DNA of 64,000 nucleotides from Anolis sagrei (lineage: Eukaryota; Chordata; Lepidosauria; Squamata; Anolidae): NCBI RefSeq assembly GCF_037176765.1, contig NC_090024.1, positions 193,808,278 to 193,872,277 on the forward strand, written 5' to 3'. Both the position numbers and the translations under genes were made by a program. Shown piece by piece: positions 23,552-31,496 of the stretch. Numbering within the stretch: position 1 is the stretch's first letter; the number at the start of each line of letters is the position of its first letter. Below the pieces are notes generated by a model. It had not been told where the DNA came from and ran no database searches. It was given only the letters and a program-made list of their open reading frames with translations.

Positions 23552-26500
23552 GACTCATACAATTGGAAGGGACCCCCAAAGGTCATGTAGTCCAGCCCCT
23601 TACTTCTGCCAGGCAGGAAGATCGAATTAGATGATGATGATGATGATTATTATTATTAGACATACAATTGGAAGGGACCCCCAAAGGTCATCTAGTCCAG
23701 CCCCTTCCTTCTACCAGGCAGGAAAATAGAATTACTGCAGGAGCAATAACAACAACAACAAAAACAATAGTCTCCTGAAGTAAACTGAAGGGCATTGGAC
23801 TTGAGTTTTGGAGTTGTGGTTTACCTACATCCAGAGAGCACTGTGAACTCAAACAATGATGGGTCTTTACCAAATTTGGCACAAAAACCTGATATGCTGA
23901 AAATGGGATACTGGCCTTGGTGTGACCCCTTTGCCCTGCTGCTGCTGCTCCGGGTGGCTCGATGAAGAGGAGGCGGAGCTTAATCTGAATGGAGGGAGGG
24001 AGCGGCCAAGTGCCGAAGGAAAGAAAGAAGAAATGGAAAAGCCAGGAAAGGTGAAGGGAGGGAAGGGATCAAGGCAGAAGGAAGGAAGGAAGGAAGGAAG
24101 GAAGGAAGGAAGGAAGGAAGGAAGGAAGGAAGGAAGGGGGAAAGAAAGGCAAAAGGAGGGAAGGAAGCATGGAATGCAGGCAAGCAGATCGGGACCTTCC
24201 TGCCCTCCCCCCAGCCCCCGATGCTCCATCTCTGCCTGTAGAGCTCCAGGGTGTCCGAGGCGAGGTGTGCCATGGCTTGGGGCTGCAGGGCTGGCAGGCA
24301 GCGGGAGGCGCGCGCCTGTCTTTCTTCTCCACACTCCTAGCCTTCAGCTGCTCCCCTCTTGCTGCCCTACTGGCCTGCTGCTGGTCTCCCGTCTGGGGGT
24401 AACAGGAGCAGCAAGAGGAGAGTGGCCGAAGGCTAGGAGCATGGAGAAAAGAGACAGACGCGCCTCCCGCTGCCTGCCAACCCTGCAGCCTAGCCATGAA
24501 GCACCACGCCTCATACACCCTGGAGCTCTGCAGGTGGAGATGGAGCATCCGGGGGTTGGAAGGGGGGCAGGAAGGCCCTGATCTGCTTGCCTGCCTTCTC
24601 GCTCCCTCCATTCAGACCCAGCACTCACAGCGCCCGCGCCTCTGCCTCCCTTTTCCTTCCCAGCCCCCGAGAGGGAGAGGAGCAGCAGCCAGGCTGCTAT
24701 TGGTTCAGCCGCCCCTGCCAGGGGCCGGATAAATGCCCCCGGCGGGCCGGATCCAGCCCCCGGAACGTACTTTGGGGACCCCTGGTTTAGATAATAATTA
24801 TATCATATCTGAACACCAGTAAACTGTTCTTGGTTGTTTCTCAAATGCACCCTGATTTGGTAGAAAGGCGATGAAGACATCTTGAGCACAGGAGCATCCC
24901 ATGTCTATTTTGATAGATATGAAGAACCTCAGCTTAAGATTCCTTGGAAATACATAGTGATGGCTATAATTATTTGAATTCTTCTCTGGTTCAAATTTCA
25001 AGATGAAGAATTATTATATGATTGTGGTGCTTAGTTTACACCTGATACAAAACATTTTGGGGTTAATAGTCCCAAATAAAGAAATAAAAGGTTTAATAAC
25101 ATCACTAGTTTAGGCTTATCCAACATTTAGACATATTTGGTGGGGCGTAAGGGTAGAATTTTTTTGAAACCATGTGATTGATTGTGCGTGTTGTAATGTT
25201 GAGTTTATGATCAAGCTACGACTCAGGCTTCAGTATGAAATATGAATGAAAGTTTTAAGAAAATGAATTTGAGAAGCTCACATGTTCATACTCAGAAGTC
25301 AGATTCTTCACTGAAAGCTGTAAACTAGGGATGGGAAAGTCTGATGTGCTGGTCTGCGTACAGCCCAAAATCAGTTTTGTAGGGGTCCTCCAACTTCTTC
25401 CTCCCCCACAAAAATCTATCTTGAAATATGATGGCCTTTCTTTCCACACCCTTGCAGTCCCACAAATACTGAAAAACTAGGTGAGGATAACCCAGAACTG
25501 AGGATGACTCCACATGACTTAGAATTTTTTTTTTTTAAAAAAAAGTGTTCTTGAAGTGTGCTGGAGTGAAAATTGACTGCACTCCAAACATACTTGCCCA
25601 CATCTACTATAAACATTGCTGTGGTGGAATCAAGACTTGAAAGATTGAAGCACTTAAGATGGATGATGAATAGGATTGATAGTGTCATCTACCCTCCCCT
25701 TTCATGATACATTTCTATTCCTTCTGAATTTAGTTGCAATCCTCACAGTAACTGGGATATGTTGTGTATCCCAGCAACTATGTATTGCTCTGACTCCATC
25801 CCTGCTGCAATGCACAATACATGAAGCTGCTGGGGGAGATCATCCGGAGTTTCGGGGTGCAGTGTTATCTGTACGCAAATGATGTCCAACTCTGTCACTC
25901 CTTCCCACCTGCTACTAAGGAGGGTGTCCAGGTCCTGAACCGGTGCTTGGCCGCTGTGACGGTCTGGATGAGGGCAAACAAATTGAAATTGAATCCAGAC
26001 AAGATAGGTCAGTCATAAGGCCGTACAAGGCATAGGGTTACAACCTGTGTTGGACGGGATCACACTCCCCCTGAAGACACAGTTTCACAGCTTGGGTGTG
26101 ATCCTGGTGGCCAGGGGAGCATTTGCACAGTTAAACTTGTGCACCAGCTGCACCCATACCTTGGGAAGTCTGACTTGGTCACGGTGCTCCACACTCTGGT
26201 TACATCCCGTATAGACTACTAAAACATGCTCTACATGGGGTTGCCTTTGAAAACTGCTCAGAAGTTTCAAATGGTTCAGCGTGCGGCAGCCAGCTTACTA
26301 ACGGGAGGGGTGCTCGGGGAGCATACAACTGTACTGTTGTATCAGCTCCATGGGCTGCCAATTTGCTGCCAGGCACAATTCAAAGTGCTGGCTTTAGCCT
26401 CTAAAGCCCTAAACAGTTCTGGCCCAGCTTATCTATCCGAACGCATCTCTCCCTATGAACCCTCCAAGAACTTGAGATCATCTGAAGAGGCCCTGCTCTC

Positions 26501-28512
26501 GATCCTGCCTGCTTCACAAGCACATTTGGTGGGGACGAGAGACAAGGCTTTCTCTGTGGTGGCCCTTTGACTGTGGAACTCCCTGCCTAGGGATATTAGA
26601 TCGGCCCCCTCCCTCCTGACCTTTCGAAAAAGAGTGAAAACCTGGCTCTTTGAGCAAGTGTTTGGAACCAGAGCATGACCAGAAAAACTGAAATCGGAAA
26701 ATGAACAAGGAATGGCTAAGACGATGGAACGATTAAGGATTTGAACAAGAAGACATAGTTTTTATAATTTTTATTATTCATTGATTTTATGGTTTTTAAA
26801 TGTATTGTGATGTTTTTGCTTTTTATTGATGTATGTATTTTTATATATGGCATCTAATTGTTACCGACTTGTATGCCGCCCTGAATCGCCTTGAGGCTGA
26901 TATGGGCGGGATACAAATGTTGTAAATAAATAAATTTTGGTTGACTTTGTACTTGTACAGACCATCAAAATCTGTTAGTTTTACAAAAACTTTGCTGATA
27001 CGAATGAACACAGATGCCTGTATCTCTGGGCTGGGGACATGTGATAATGGGGACTGTCATGATGAACCCCTACACATCAGAATTTACTGCTCACCGCTGA
27101 CTGAAAGAGGTCTGTATCTGCAATAAAGAATTATGTTGATGCAGGGTCTTTGAGAGAAGGTGCTTGGGGCCGAACAAAATGAAAGAGTAGCTCTTCCCCT
27201 ATAGGAAAACTCATGTTATAATATTCAGAAATCTCCCTGAATTAGAACTCTGATAGCAGTGCTGTTGCCAGTCCTACTACTGTGATAGACTGACTGCTGT
27301 TAAACTGATGCTCGCCATTTATCCTCAGTGCAACAGTACAACTTGGAAGCATGAGTCCCACTAATCCACTAGTGTTCAATTGGTATATCTGACTCTCTAA
27401 TATTAAGAGTGCTGCTTAAAATAAAATTGATATACTCATTGGTCATAAAATCATTAAGTCGTGAATTTAAAATTACTGAAAACATCTTTACATAACTCCA
27501 AATTACTACTCAAAAGTAACACATTGAAAGAGCATGAAATATTAATCTTAATTTTCAAAAATAACATTGTTGGAATCCTGTTCTTGATCCACACTGGCGG
27601 AAGTTATCTCCACTTGTGTAAATACTTTTTAAACCATGATGGTAGGAGGAGGCAGCTGCAAAAGCTATCCCCATTTAGAAATCAAGCTGTCTTTTGGGTT
27701 GGAAATAGGCTAAAGACACCAGATACTATCTGATTTTGAAGACCAACCACAAATACCAGGCTCAGAAAGAAACTGGCAAAACTATCTCTAAGTATTCATT
27801 GCCTAAGGAAACCCTATAGAATGCATAAGTCAATAAGCAAGTAGACAGCACATACACAAATATCTGACCATAATTAGGTCTTCCTAATTTCGAAAAAATT
27901 TCTGATGGTAAGTGCTGTTTGATAGTGGAATATGTAGGATGGTCATTGTCCAGGAGTGTTTCAATTGAGTATTCTTTCATTGCAGAGGGTTGGACTGAAT
28001 GCTTCTTGTGGTCTCTTTCAACTTGATGATTCAGAGCTAGCAGGACAGCTTAACATTTGGCAGAGATGGCATTACTGCCCTCCTGTTTATTGTCACATCC
28101 ACTTCTTCTACTGCTGTGCTGGTGCAAATGTAGTTGTACCAACACACTGATGTTTAACTGTTACTGGTATTTTAAAGATCACGACAATTAATCTTAAATT
28201 CATTGTAGAAAATGCTAACAATGTGGGTAACAAATTAATTTTAACTACTGATTTCCAAGTTCTGAACAGCCTACAACTGCTGCACAAAGGTAAGTGGATA
28301 GCAAATACATCAAGAATTCCCAAATTTCCTAATAACTGAAAATAAATATTGTTGTCTCCCCTAGTCTTTTTGTAATTTAGCACAGCTGTTTCTTTCTTGC
28401 AGGTACAAGCATGATGGTGAAAAATTCTGCCGACCGTCCAATAACACAGACAGCAGTTGTCCTGACTCACTCACTAATAATGTTTGCCCTAATTGGCTCA
28501 CTGGAGCTCTGA
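1330..28512 (+). CDS. CNTN2: Contactin-2 (TAG-1/axonin-1), 5'-partial, 18 coding exons
   Basis: GPI-anchored Ig-superfamily cell adhesion molecule of axons and glia; in mammals it works in axon guidance and, with CASPR2, clusters potassium channels at juxtaparanodes. The coding exons are 1330-1539, 5215-5314, 6326-6501, 7544-7680, 11259-11388, 11905-12055, 12862-12989, 13291-13466, 13673-13793, 15151-15309, 15425-15574, 16523-16593, 17722-17956, 18221-18336, 18801-18987, 20706-20818, 21187-21355 and 28403-28512. All have AG/GT borders and the phases join without a break into about 878 codons, equal to human CNTN2 from about residue 163 to 1040. Domain order is Ig2 (part), Ig3, Ig4, Ig5, Ig6, four FNIII domains and a hydrophobic GPI signal. 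Identity to human is high throughout, for example [19 protein letters not shown] in Ig5, which separates it from the other contactins. The first exons and the promoter lie outside the window. The gene runs tail to tail with TMEM81 and RBBP5, as in human. Confidence 0.97.
3030..3170. mobile_element. Palindromic MITE
   Basis: Imperfect palindrome whose arms hold CAGATAATCCACATTATCTG and ATATAATCCAGTTGAAAGTA. The core resembles the element at 23093-23233, so it is a related family abundant in lizard genomes. Superfamily not determined. Confidence 0.55.
3885..3947. repeat. (ATT)n microsatellite at LINE 3' end
   Basis: CAT/ATT triplet run. It sits exactly where the 3' tail of the adjacent minus-strand LINE should be and probably grew from that tail. 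Confidence 0.85.
3948..5012 (-). mobile_element. L2-clade LINE, 5'-truncated, with most of the RT C-terminus
   Basis: The minus strand encodes the end of the reverse transcriptase and the region after it: [64 protein letters not shown] and [15 protein letters not shown]. After NALP a TAA interrupts what would continue in frame as [13 protein letters not shown] to a stop near 4248, so one stop is seen in about 250 codons and the copy is fairly young. The 3' end has the phrase CCGCATTGAGTCCTGCGGGA and an ATT-type tail. The same 3' end is seen at 55090-55182. L2/CR1 assignment rests on the RT motifs. Confidence 0.85.
5215..5314 (+). CDS. CNTN2: CNTN2 exon: Ig2-Ig3 linker and start of Ig3
   Basis: Encodes the linker [15 protein letters not shown] and the first Ig3 strand with its cysteine (ALECFAFG). 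AG acceptor at 5213-5214 and GTAAGT donor at 5315. It leaves two bases (AA), completed to Asn by the next exon. Confidence 0.95.
5545..5612 (+). mobile_element. L2-like LINE 3' end, fragment
   Basis: A GCCGCATTGAATCCCTATAT-type block followed by AAATAAAGTAAATAAATAAA. It resembles the 3' ends at 26870-26937 and 55090-55182. Very short and old. Confidence 0.45.
6326..6501 (+). CDS. CNTN2: CNTN2 exon: Ig3 domain core
   Basis: Encodes [12 protein letters not shown] with the invariant Trp, and [13 protein letters not shown] with the second Ig3 cysteine. AG acceptor at 6324-6325 and GT donor at 6502-6503. The phase agrees with both neighbours. Confidence 0.95.
7544..7680 (+). CDS. CNTN2: CNTN2 exon: first half of Ig4
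   Basis: Encodes [17 protein letters not shown], then the Ig4 cysteine in [12 protein letters not shown] and the Trp in [10 protein letters not shown]. It ends on a codon boundary (CAG) before GTGCCC at 7681. Confidence 0.95.
7947..8270 (+). mobile_element. Sauria SINE
   Basis: tRNA-derived head (CACTGAGCTGCTGAACTTGC and GTTCGAATCCGGGG as box B), the Sauria body with AGTAGATCAATAGGTAC and CCATGCAGTCATGC, and a tail ending CAGAGTCAGACATGACT then ACCTTTACCTTTA. Nearly full length. This family is specific to squamates and is the best taxonomic marker in the window. It lies in the CNTN2 intron 7681-11258. Confidence 0.92.
8832..9301. mobile_element. Non-autonomous hAT element
   Basis: Left end CAGCAGTCCATGGTCC; right end GGACAGCCCTG. 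The flanks are CTTTAGAG (8824-8831) and CTTTAGGC (9302-9309), an imperfect 8-bp target duplication. It has no coding potential. About 470 bp. Confidence 0.65.
9770..9852 (+). mobile_element. 3' tail of MIR-like SINE
   Basis: CTTGCCAAAAAAAACCCTCT, then ATGATAAG and GATCACCATGAGCTGGAAAT, ending CTTGAAGGCAAACAACAAC. Only the tail shared by the tRNA and 5S SINEs is recognised. Confidence 0.6.
10275..10620. repeat. Unclassified GC-rich block, probably a mobile element
   Basis: Richer in G+C than its AT-rich intron setting, starting with GACCGCTTCACACAGCTCCT, wording like the starts of palindromic MITEs here. I could not define termini or a target duplication. Confidence 0.3.
10841..11110 (+). mobile_element. 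tRNA-derived SINE of the kind abundant in Anolis, with target duplication
   Basis: Starts GGAGCCCCTGGTGGAGCAAT after one base, has GGTCTGCGGTTCAGATCC as box B, and ends CTCAAGTCGCTCCTGACATT plus an A-rich tail. The 11-bp target duplication ACTCACAGAAT flanks it exactly at 10830-10840 and 11111-11121, so the insertion is full length and not ancient. Confidence 0.9.
11259..11388 (+). CDS. CNTN2: CNTN2 exon: second half of Ig4
   Basis: Encodes [31 protein letters not shown] with the second Ig4 cysteine, and [11 protein letters not shown] acceptor at 11257-11258 and GTGAGT donor at 11389. The first four Ig domains of contactins fold back into a horseshoe, in which Ig1 pairs with Ig4. Confidence 0.95.
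11905..12055 (+). CDS. CNTN2: CNTN2 exon: first half of Ig5
   Basis: Encodes [20 protein letters not shown], nearly identical to human, then the Ig5 cysteine in [12 protein letters not shown] and the Trp in [12 protein letters not shown] donor at 12056. It leaves AG, completed to Arg by the next exon. Confidence 0.95.
12862..12989 (+). CDS. CNTN2: CNTN2 exon: second half of Ig5
   Basis: Encodes [20 protein letters not shown] and the second Ig5 cysteine in [15 protein letters not shown], both almost identical to human. It contains N-glycosylation sequons (NIS, NST). AG acceptor at 12860-12861 and GTAAGG donor at 12990. Confidence 0.96.
13291..13466 (+). CDS. CNTN2: CNTN2 exon: first half of Ig6
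   Basis: Encodes [20 protein letters not shown], the Ig6 cysteine in [15 protein letters not shown], and [10 protein letters not shown]. The residue after the conserved Trp is Cys, where human has Thr (TWTLDD). It ends at a codon boundary before GTGAGT at 13467. Confidence 0.95.
13673..13793 (+). CDS. CNTN2: CNTN2 exon: second half of Ig6
   Basis: Encodes [18 protein letters not shown] and the second Ig6 cysteine in [14 protein letters not shown]. The donor GTAAAT at 13794 runs straight into a pyrimidine microsatellite (13799-13892). Confidence 0.95.
13799..13892 (+). repeat. (TTTC)n/(TTCC)n microsatellite
   Basis: A pure pyrimidine tract of about 94 bp beginning six bases after the exon 13673-13793 ends. 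Confidence 0.95.
15026..15049 (+). repeat. (TG)n microsatellite
   Basis: About 12 TG units in the intron ahead of the exon at 15151. Confidence 0.95.
15151..15309 (+). CDS. CNTN2: CNTN2 exon: Ig6-FNIII linker and first half of FNIII-1
   Basis: Encodes the proline-glycine hinge GPPGPPGG and then [16 protein letters not shown], the first FNIII strand set, nearly as in human. AG acceptor at 15149-15150 and GTAAGT donor at 15310. The leftover A joins the next exon to give Asn. Confidence 0.96.
15425..15574 (+). CDS. CNTN2: CNTN2 exon: second half of FNIII-1
   Basis: Encodes [19 protein letters not shown] and [19 protein letters not shown], ending IRTKEA. It is separated from the previous exon by an intron of only 115 bp. 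GTGAGT donor at 15575. Confidence 0.96.
15962..15991 (+). repeat. 30-bp exact copy of a CNTN2 exon end plus splice donor
   Basis: Identical over 30 bases to 17944-17973, which spans the end of the exon 17722-17956 (CTGCAGAAGAAG) and its GTAAGT donor. It is preceded by a pyrimidine-rich tract and CTGCAG, so AAGAAG could be read as a 6-nt exon. Flanks on both sides are unrelated to the source copy. Confidence 0.85.
16523..16593 (+). CDS. CNTN2: CNTN2 exon: start of FNIII-2
   Basis: A short 71-nt exon encoding [18 protein letters not shown] and LIINWT. The glycine-rich linker is as in human. It ends on a codon boundary before GTATGC at 16594. Confidence 0.95.
17114..17256 (+). repeat. Tandem duplication of about 70 bp, two copies
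   Basis: 17114-17183 and 17187-17256 share AGAAAAATGCAAT, ACTGGAATATCTGCT and GTCCTCTTCTGT with scattered differences. Intronic. Confidence 0.85.
17722..17956 (+). CDS. CNTN2: CNTN2 exon: bulk of FNIII-2
   Basis: Encodes [19 protein letters not shown], the sequon-bearing [20 protein letters not shown], and HSAEE at the end. GTAAGT donor at 17957. The last 13 coding bases and first 17 intron bases reappear exactly at 15962-15991. Confidence 0.96.
18141..18176 (+). repeat. (GA)18 microsatellite close to a splice acceptor
   Basis: 36 bp of GA ending 44 bp before the exon at 18221. Confidence 0.97.
18221..18336 (+). CDS. CNTN2: CNTN2 exon: start of FNIII-3
   Basis: Encodes [41 protein letters not shown] acceptor at 18219-18220 lies 44 bp after a (GA)18 run. 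GTAAGT donor at 18337. Confidence 0.95.
18585..18670 (+). repeat. 43-bp tandem duplication, two copies
   Basis: 18585-18627 and 18628-18670 share CCACTAAATTACCTGACTTC. They differ at a few bases, so it is a fairly recent local duplication. Confidence 0.9.
18801..18987 (+). CDS. CNTN2: CNTN2 exon: second half of FNIII-3
   Basis: Encodes [20 protein letters not shown] and [19 protein letters not shown], both close to human, ending TTKP. GTAAGT donor at 18988; the leftover C forms Pro with the next exon. Confidence 0.96.
20109..20322 (+). mobile_element. tRNA-derived SINE with MIR-like layout
   Basis: GGTTTGCATATTGGGCTGGG head, box-B-like GGGTTCAAATGTG, then CTGGGTGACCTTGGGCAAAT (wording shared with MIR), and a tail CTTTAGGGTTACCATAAGCT plus TTTGAAGG. 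Lies in the CNTN2 intron 18988-20705. Confidence 0.75.
20706..20818 (+). CDS. CNTN2: CNTN2 exon: start of FNIII-4
   Basis: Encodes [38 protein letters not shown]. It ends on a codon boundary; GTACTT donor at 20819. Confidence 0.95.
21187..21355 (+). CDS. CNTN2: CNTN2 exon: second half of FNIII-4
   Basis: Encodes [31 protein letters not shown] and [18 protein letters not shown], the last FNIII strands. GTGCGT donor at 21356. A 7-kb, transposon-filled intron follows. Confidence 0.95.
21566..21947. mobile_element. Non-autonomous hAT element, exact target duplication
   Basis: Begins CAATGGTTCTCAACCTGTGG and ends GGTTGGGAACCACTG. The 8-bp duplication CTTTAGAT lies at 21558-21565 and 21948-21955. 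Its last part has three GGTCCCTGGTCAA-like tandem units. About 382 bp, non-coding. Confidence 0.9.
21998..22150 (-). mobile_element. L2-like LINE 3' end
   Basis: ATTTATTATTTATTTAAAGC followed by ATTCTGCCCTTCTCACCCTG and GGACTCGGGGCGGAGC, the reverse complement of a typical L2/CR1-group 3' end. Severely 5'-truncated. Confidence 0.6.
22946..23098. mobile_element. Palindromic MITE nested in the hAT element
   Basis: Starts CCCTTCCAGACGCCCTATAT and returns as ATATAGGGCCCTGTCTGGAA. Strong palindrome with arms of about 70 bp including AGGATCTGATCC. Confidence 0.75.
23093..23233. mobile_element. Second palindromic MITE, abutting the first
   Basis: Starts GGGTCCTTCCAAACAGCCAT and ends CTGTGTGGAAGGGGCC, with CAGATAATCCACAATATCTG inside. 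Recognised as a common lizard MITE type. Its first bases overlap the end of the previous one. Confidence 0.7.
23335..23750 (+). repeat. About four copies of a 90-130-bp tandem unit with trinucleotide spacers
   Basis: Each unit has ACAATTGGAAGGGACCCCCA (absent from the partial first copy), a CCAGCCCCTTCCTTCTGCCA block and CAGGCAGGAAGAT, then a TTA or GAT/TTA microsatellite. Approximate starts are 23335 (partial), 23420, 23551 and 23658. The unit resembles a dispersed amniote repeat; I cannot name its family. Confidence 0.8.
24078..24137 (+). repeat. (GGAA)n microsatellite
   Basis: 60 bp of GGAA units inside the hAT element. Confidence 0.95.
24177..24598. repeat. Long GC-rich inverted repeat, arms about 195 bp
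   Basis: Left arm about 24177-24375 and right arm about 24404-24598, reverse complements with mismatches (for example GAGCTCCAGGGTGT against ACACCCTGGAGCTC). A spacer of under 30 bp makes a strong potential hairpin. It lies near the right end of the hAT element. Confidence 0.85.
25800..26937 (+). mobile_element. L2-clade LINE, 5'-truncated and decayed
   Basis: Pieces of RT C-terminus in frame order: [24 protein letters not shown], then [39 protein letters not shown] and DKAFSVV. Several stops and frame changes separate them. The 3' end has GTATGCCGCCCTGAATCGCC and TAAATAAATAAAT. Older than the minus-strand copy at 3948-5012. Confidence 0.85.
28403..28512 (+). CDS. CNTN2: CNTN2 last coding exon: GPI-attachment signal and stop
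   Basis: Encodes [17 protein letters not shown], then the hydrophobic tail [18 protein letters not shown], then TGA at 28510-28512. Human ends in a very similar tail with the identical last five residues GSLEL. The tail is removed when the GPI anchor is added, and the attachment site is probably within KNSAD (inference). AG acceptor at 28401-28402. Confidence 0.95.
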
Positions 28513-29660
28513 TGGCAGCCACCAAGAAGGCTACTGGAGGGCTACTAATCTAGCTGGAGTGAGTCAAGTGTTGACCATTAGGACTACAAATTTCTACTAT
28601 AAATCTCTACCACAACTGATGCACTGCACAGAGTGGCTGGTAAAAAAAAGAACTCAAAAGAAAAATAACAGCTTTTCTTTGTTTTTGTTTTGTTTTTGTT
28701 TTTTAAAAAAAAGAAAATAAGAACATTTCATACAGTATTTGAGTCTTTAACCAATCAAAGATTTTTTAAAAACTGAATAAACAAAGGGGTGAATTCCATA
28801 AGAAATGTGGAAACAGGATTCTCATATTACTGTATTCAGTAGATTCTTCTGCCTTACAAAGCCATGTGCAAATGTAATCAAGACTTCAAGAACTTGATCT
28901 TTTTTTCTTTTTTAAAAAATAAACCAAACCAGACTAAAAACAGTATCTTGTAAGGGAAGGTTTTCAGAGTGATGACCATGTTCTGTATCATTCCAGCTAC
29001 AGCCAGTTACTGAACCAGAGACTTTGGTTTTCAGAGTACAAGGGGAATCTACGGAGTGACAGTTTTAAACAAACCATCTGCTTTCAAGGCAAGTGATTGA
29101 AGCTCACAAAGCCCATGGAGACTGGCAGTCCTCTTCCAGCCCCAAACAGCAGAAGAAAATGAAAGGTTGTGAAATGGGTTGGCAAAAGAGGGGAACCAGT
29201 GGCTCATTGGAGAATCCAAAAAATATTTCAGTTACCTTATGATATAACTTCTGCTACCTGTACATATTGCTTATAATTTTATTTCTGTGCTGTTCCAATT
29301 CACATAAAACAAATTGTTCCTCTACACCCCCCACTCACCCCAAAATTCAGCAAAGCTTAACTTTGGTTCATTTCCTTCAGGTTTCCTTCCTTACCCACCC
29401 TTAGAGTTTTGAAGGGACAAGCAACAGGGATCCTGTTAGCATTGTAACATAGGTAAAACTAACATATATCTTGTGGTGGATAGTGGAGAGCACAGGGTAG
29501 GGGAGAAACATTTGATTATGTCCTATACACAGATACACAGCAACATCATTATCTGGAGCCATCAAACAACCACAGGCAGATCCTGGAGGATGCCTTTGTT
29601 CTGTGCACCCAGCTTTATCTGGGTGACCCTGTATACAATAAAAAGCCCTACACAAAGAGA
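28513..29660 (+). other. CNTN2: CNTN2 3'UTR (extent uncertain)
   Basis: The sequence after the CNTN2 stop codon must be transcribed, but its end cannot be fixed by reading. AATAAA hexamers lie at 28776-28781, 28918-28923 and 29637-29642; the end given here follows the last of these. The mammalian CNTN2 3'UTR is long, so more distal ends are possible. Only short A/T-rich runs are seen within it. Confidence 0.4.
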
Positions 29661-31490
29661 GAGTGGTGATGAACTGGAGAACCTTACTCTCCCATCTCAT
29701 GTAGATTCTCAACTCTGAACATAGTAGACTCCAAAACGTTACTGCAGAAGCCCCAGGGCATCTACCCAATAGACATGCGGTTATCACCCGCCCAGGTTTC
29801 ATTGATGTGGACCTGAGAGTATTAATATAAAAGAGTGTTTCCTGATTTTCCATTGCTTGGTATGAAATGGTCCTTTGATATGTTATGAGAATATTTGTGC
29901 AATTATCAAATATTTGGCCTTTGTGAAAAATTCATTTGTACGAAAATATTGCAGTTAGGCTAGATATATTTTGCACAAAAATATATTCATTGATAGATCG
30001 ACATGTGACTTTAAGGTGCACACACAAACACATCCTTGCAAAAACACAATGGCTGGCATCGTGTTGGGAATTTATGTAAACCAAATTGTTATTGTTAACA
30101 GTTTAGAAGTGATTACAACAGTGGGACAGTTTGAATGGCAAGGTGCCCTTGTGAAATGGCAATGCAAAGAGAGGGAAGCAATGCCATCCACAAAACAACA
30201 ACAACAACTTCAGTAGTAGTCTAGAACACAGGGCAATGGAAAGTCATGGATGCCTTGAACCTAGCTAGAAATATATCCTCACATTTCATTGTGCCACAAT
30301 AGGACATCTTTCGTAATGCTCCAATATATATCATTGCAATATTCTAATAAGGTTATTTGCTATATCAGCAATGTTACTCCATCGTCATAAAGCTTTACAT
30401 CCTTGATGCAAGCACTTCTGCTTTGTACAAAATGTTATAAAATAGTGCTTTTGTACAAATTAATGTTTTGCGCAAAATGTCATGAAATGCAAAAAAACAA
30501 AAACAAAACAAAAACCAGCTACATGTTCACAAATTCTTCTAATCTTGTTTATTAGAGAGGAAGCTTCTGGATTATTTTGATCTCATATGTCAGAATTAAA
30601 TAAGAGATGATTTATATCCCTATCTGAGAAGGAATTTTATCCACTGTTGAAATGGCATTCCATCTGGTCATTTGTGGTTGTTCAACTGACTGGTGGTTTG
30701 AAATTGCCCTCTGTGCCTATAGATCATTCTCAGAATTAGGTCTTAGCTCCATTGAACACCTGAATATAAGTGTATGAATACTGGCTGACAGATTTACACT
30801 ACTCCCTACTCTCACTCAAGTCCTTGCTCTAATTGTTAATGTTTATTGCAGATATGTCTATATGCTTGATCTTCACCACATAATGAAAGAATAAGGAAGG
30901 GAAAATCTCAGCTTCCAATACCTTTACCCCTCTACCTCTGCTCCTCATAATATTGGTCTGGGCATCCTATTACTCTTCATTGTTTAACCCTATCATGAAG
31001 TAGAAAGATTATGGTTATAGCCTGGAAAATGTTAAGATCCAGCGATACTAGATCAGACCAAAGCCGTATCTATTCGAGTATTCTAATCCCCTGGTAACTA
31101 AACCCATAAACTGGAAATGATTATTTCATACCCAACTAGAATAGAGACTTTAGTGGGAATATAGACTAGTGTAGAGGCAAAGTCCTGAGGATCTTAGCCC
31201 AGTTGCTAAAAAGGGAATTGAAAAATCAACACTTAGGACTCCTCTGCTGGAACGAACAATTGGATTTTCAGTCAAAGACAATAGCACTCTCCTACTTCCA
31301 CACTGGTACTGAGAAGCATCCTGATTCCTTCTAATACTGGAGGTATATCATAGCTTGGTGCTCTTTTTTCATAGTTTTCATAACTACTAGATGTTGATTG
31401 GATTGATGGGAAGCCTAATAGATAGATGAGCTAATGACCAGAGTGCCTGTTGTATAAGCAGTTAAACAACCATTGGATTCAGCATAACTA
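29661..31490. other. Intergenic DNA, nothing recognised
   Basis: AT-rich single-copy-looking sequence downstream of CNTN2, with only short A-rich runs. It may include more CNTN2 3'UTR. No gene or repeat could be supported. Confidence 0.5.
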
Positions 31491-31496
31491 GGTTGA

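Larger units (their letters stand above)
22534..24784. mobile_element. Composite non-autonomous hAT element, 2.25 kb
   Basis: Termini CAGGGGTCCTCAAAC and GGGGACCCCTG are inverted repeats. An exact 8-bp duplication GTTTAGAT lies at 22526-22533 and 24785-24792. It shares both ends with the 367-bp element at 32213-32579. Inside are two MITEs, a four-copy 110-bp array, a (GGAA)n tract and a long GC-rich inverted repeat. No transposase frame is visible; the large open frames at 23922-24628 come from GGAA repeats and the palindrome. Confidence 0.88.
21356..28402 (+). other. 7-kb last intron of CNTN2, mostly transposable elements
   Basis: Holds two hAT elements, an L2 3' end, two palindromic MITEs nested in the larger hAT, a 110-bp tandem repeat, an old L2 fragment and single-copy DNA (24800-25790 and 26940-28400) in which I recognise nothing. 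No exon was found in it. Confidence 0.8.

Noticed and set aside
23335-23750. CRISPR-like look of spaced repeats
   Set aside because: Repeats are long, imperfect and separated by simple trinucleotide runs in a vertebrate intron.
23922-24628. Long overlapping open frames on both strands (up to 219 codons)
   Set aside because: They are products of the (GGAA)n tract and the GC-rich palindrome in a hAT element; residues are low-complexity KEGR repeats and no domain is seen.
24200-24780. CpG-island-like GC-rich stretch as a promoter
   Set aside because: It is internal hAT sequence with an inverted repeat, lies in the middle of CNTN2 and has no adjacent first exon.
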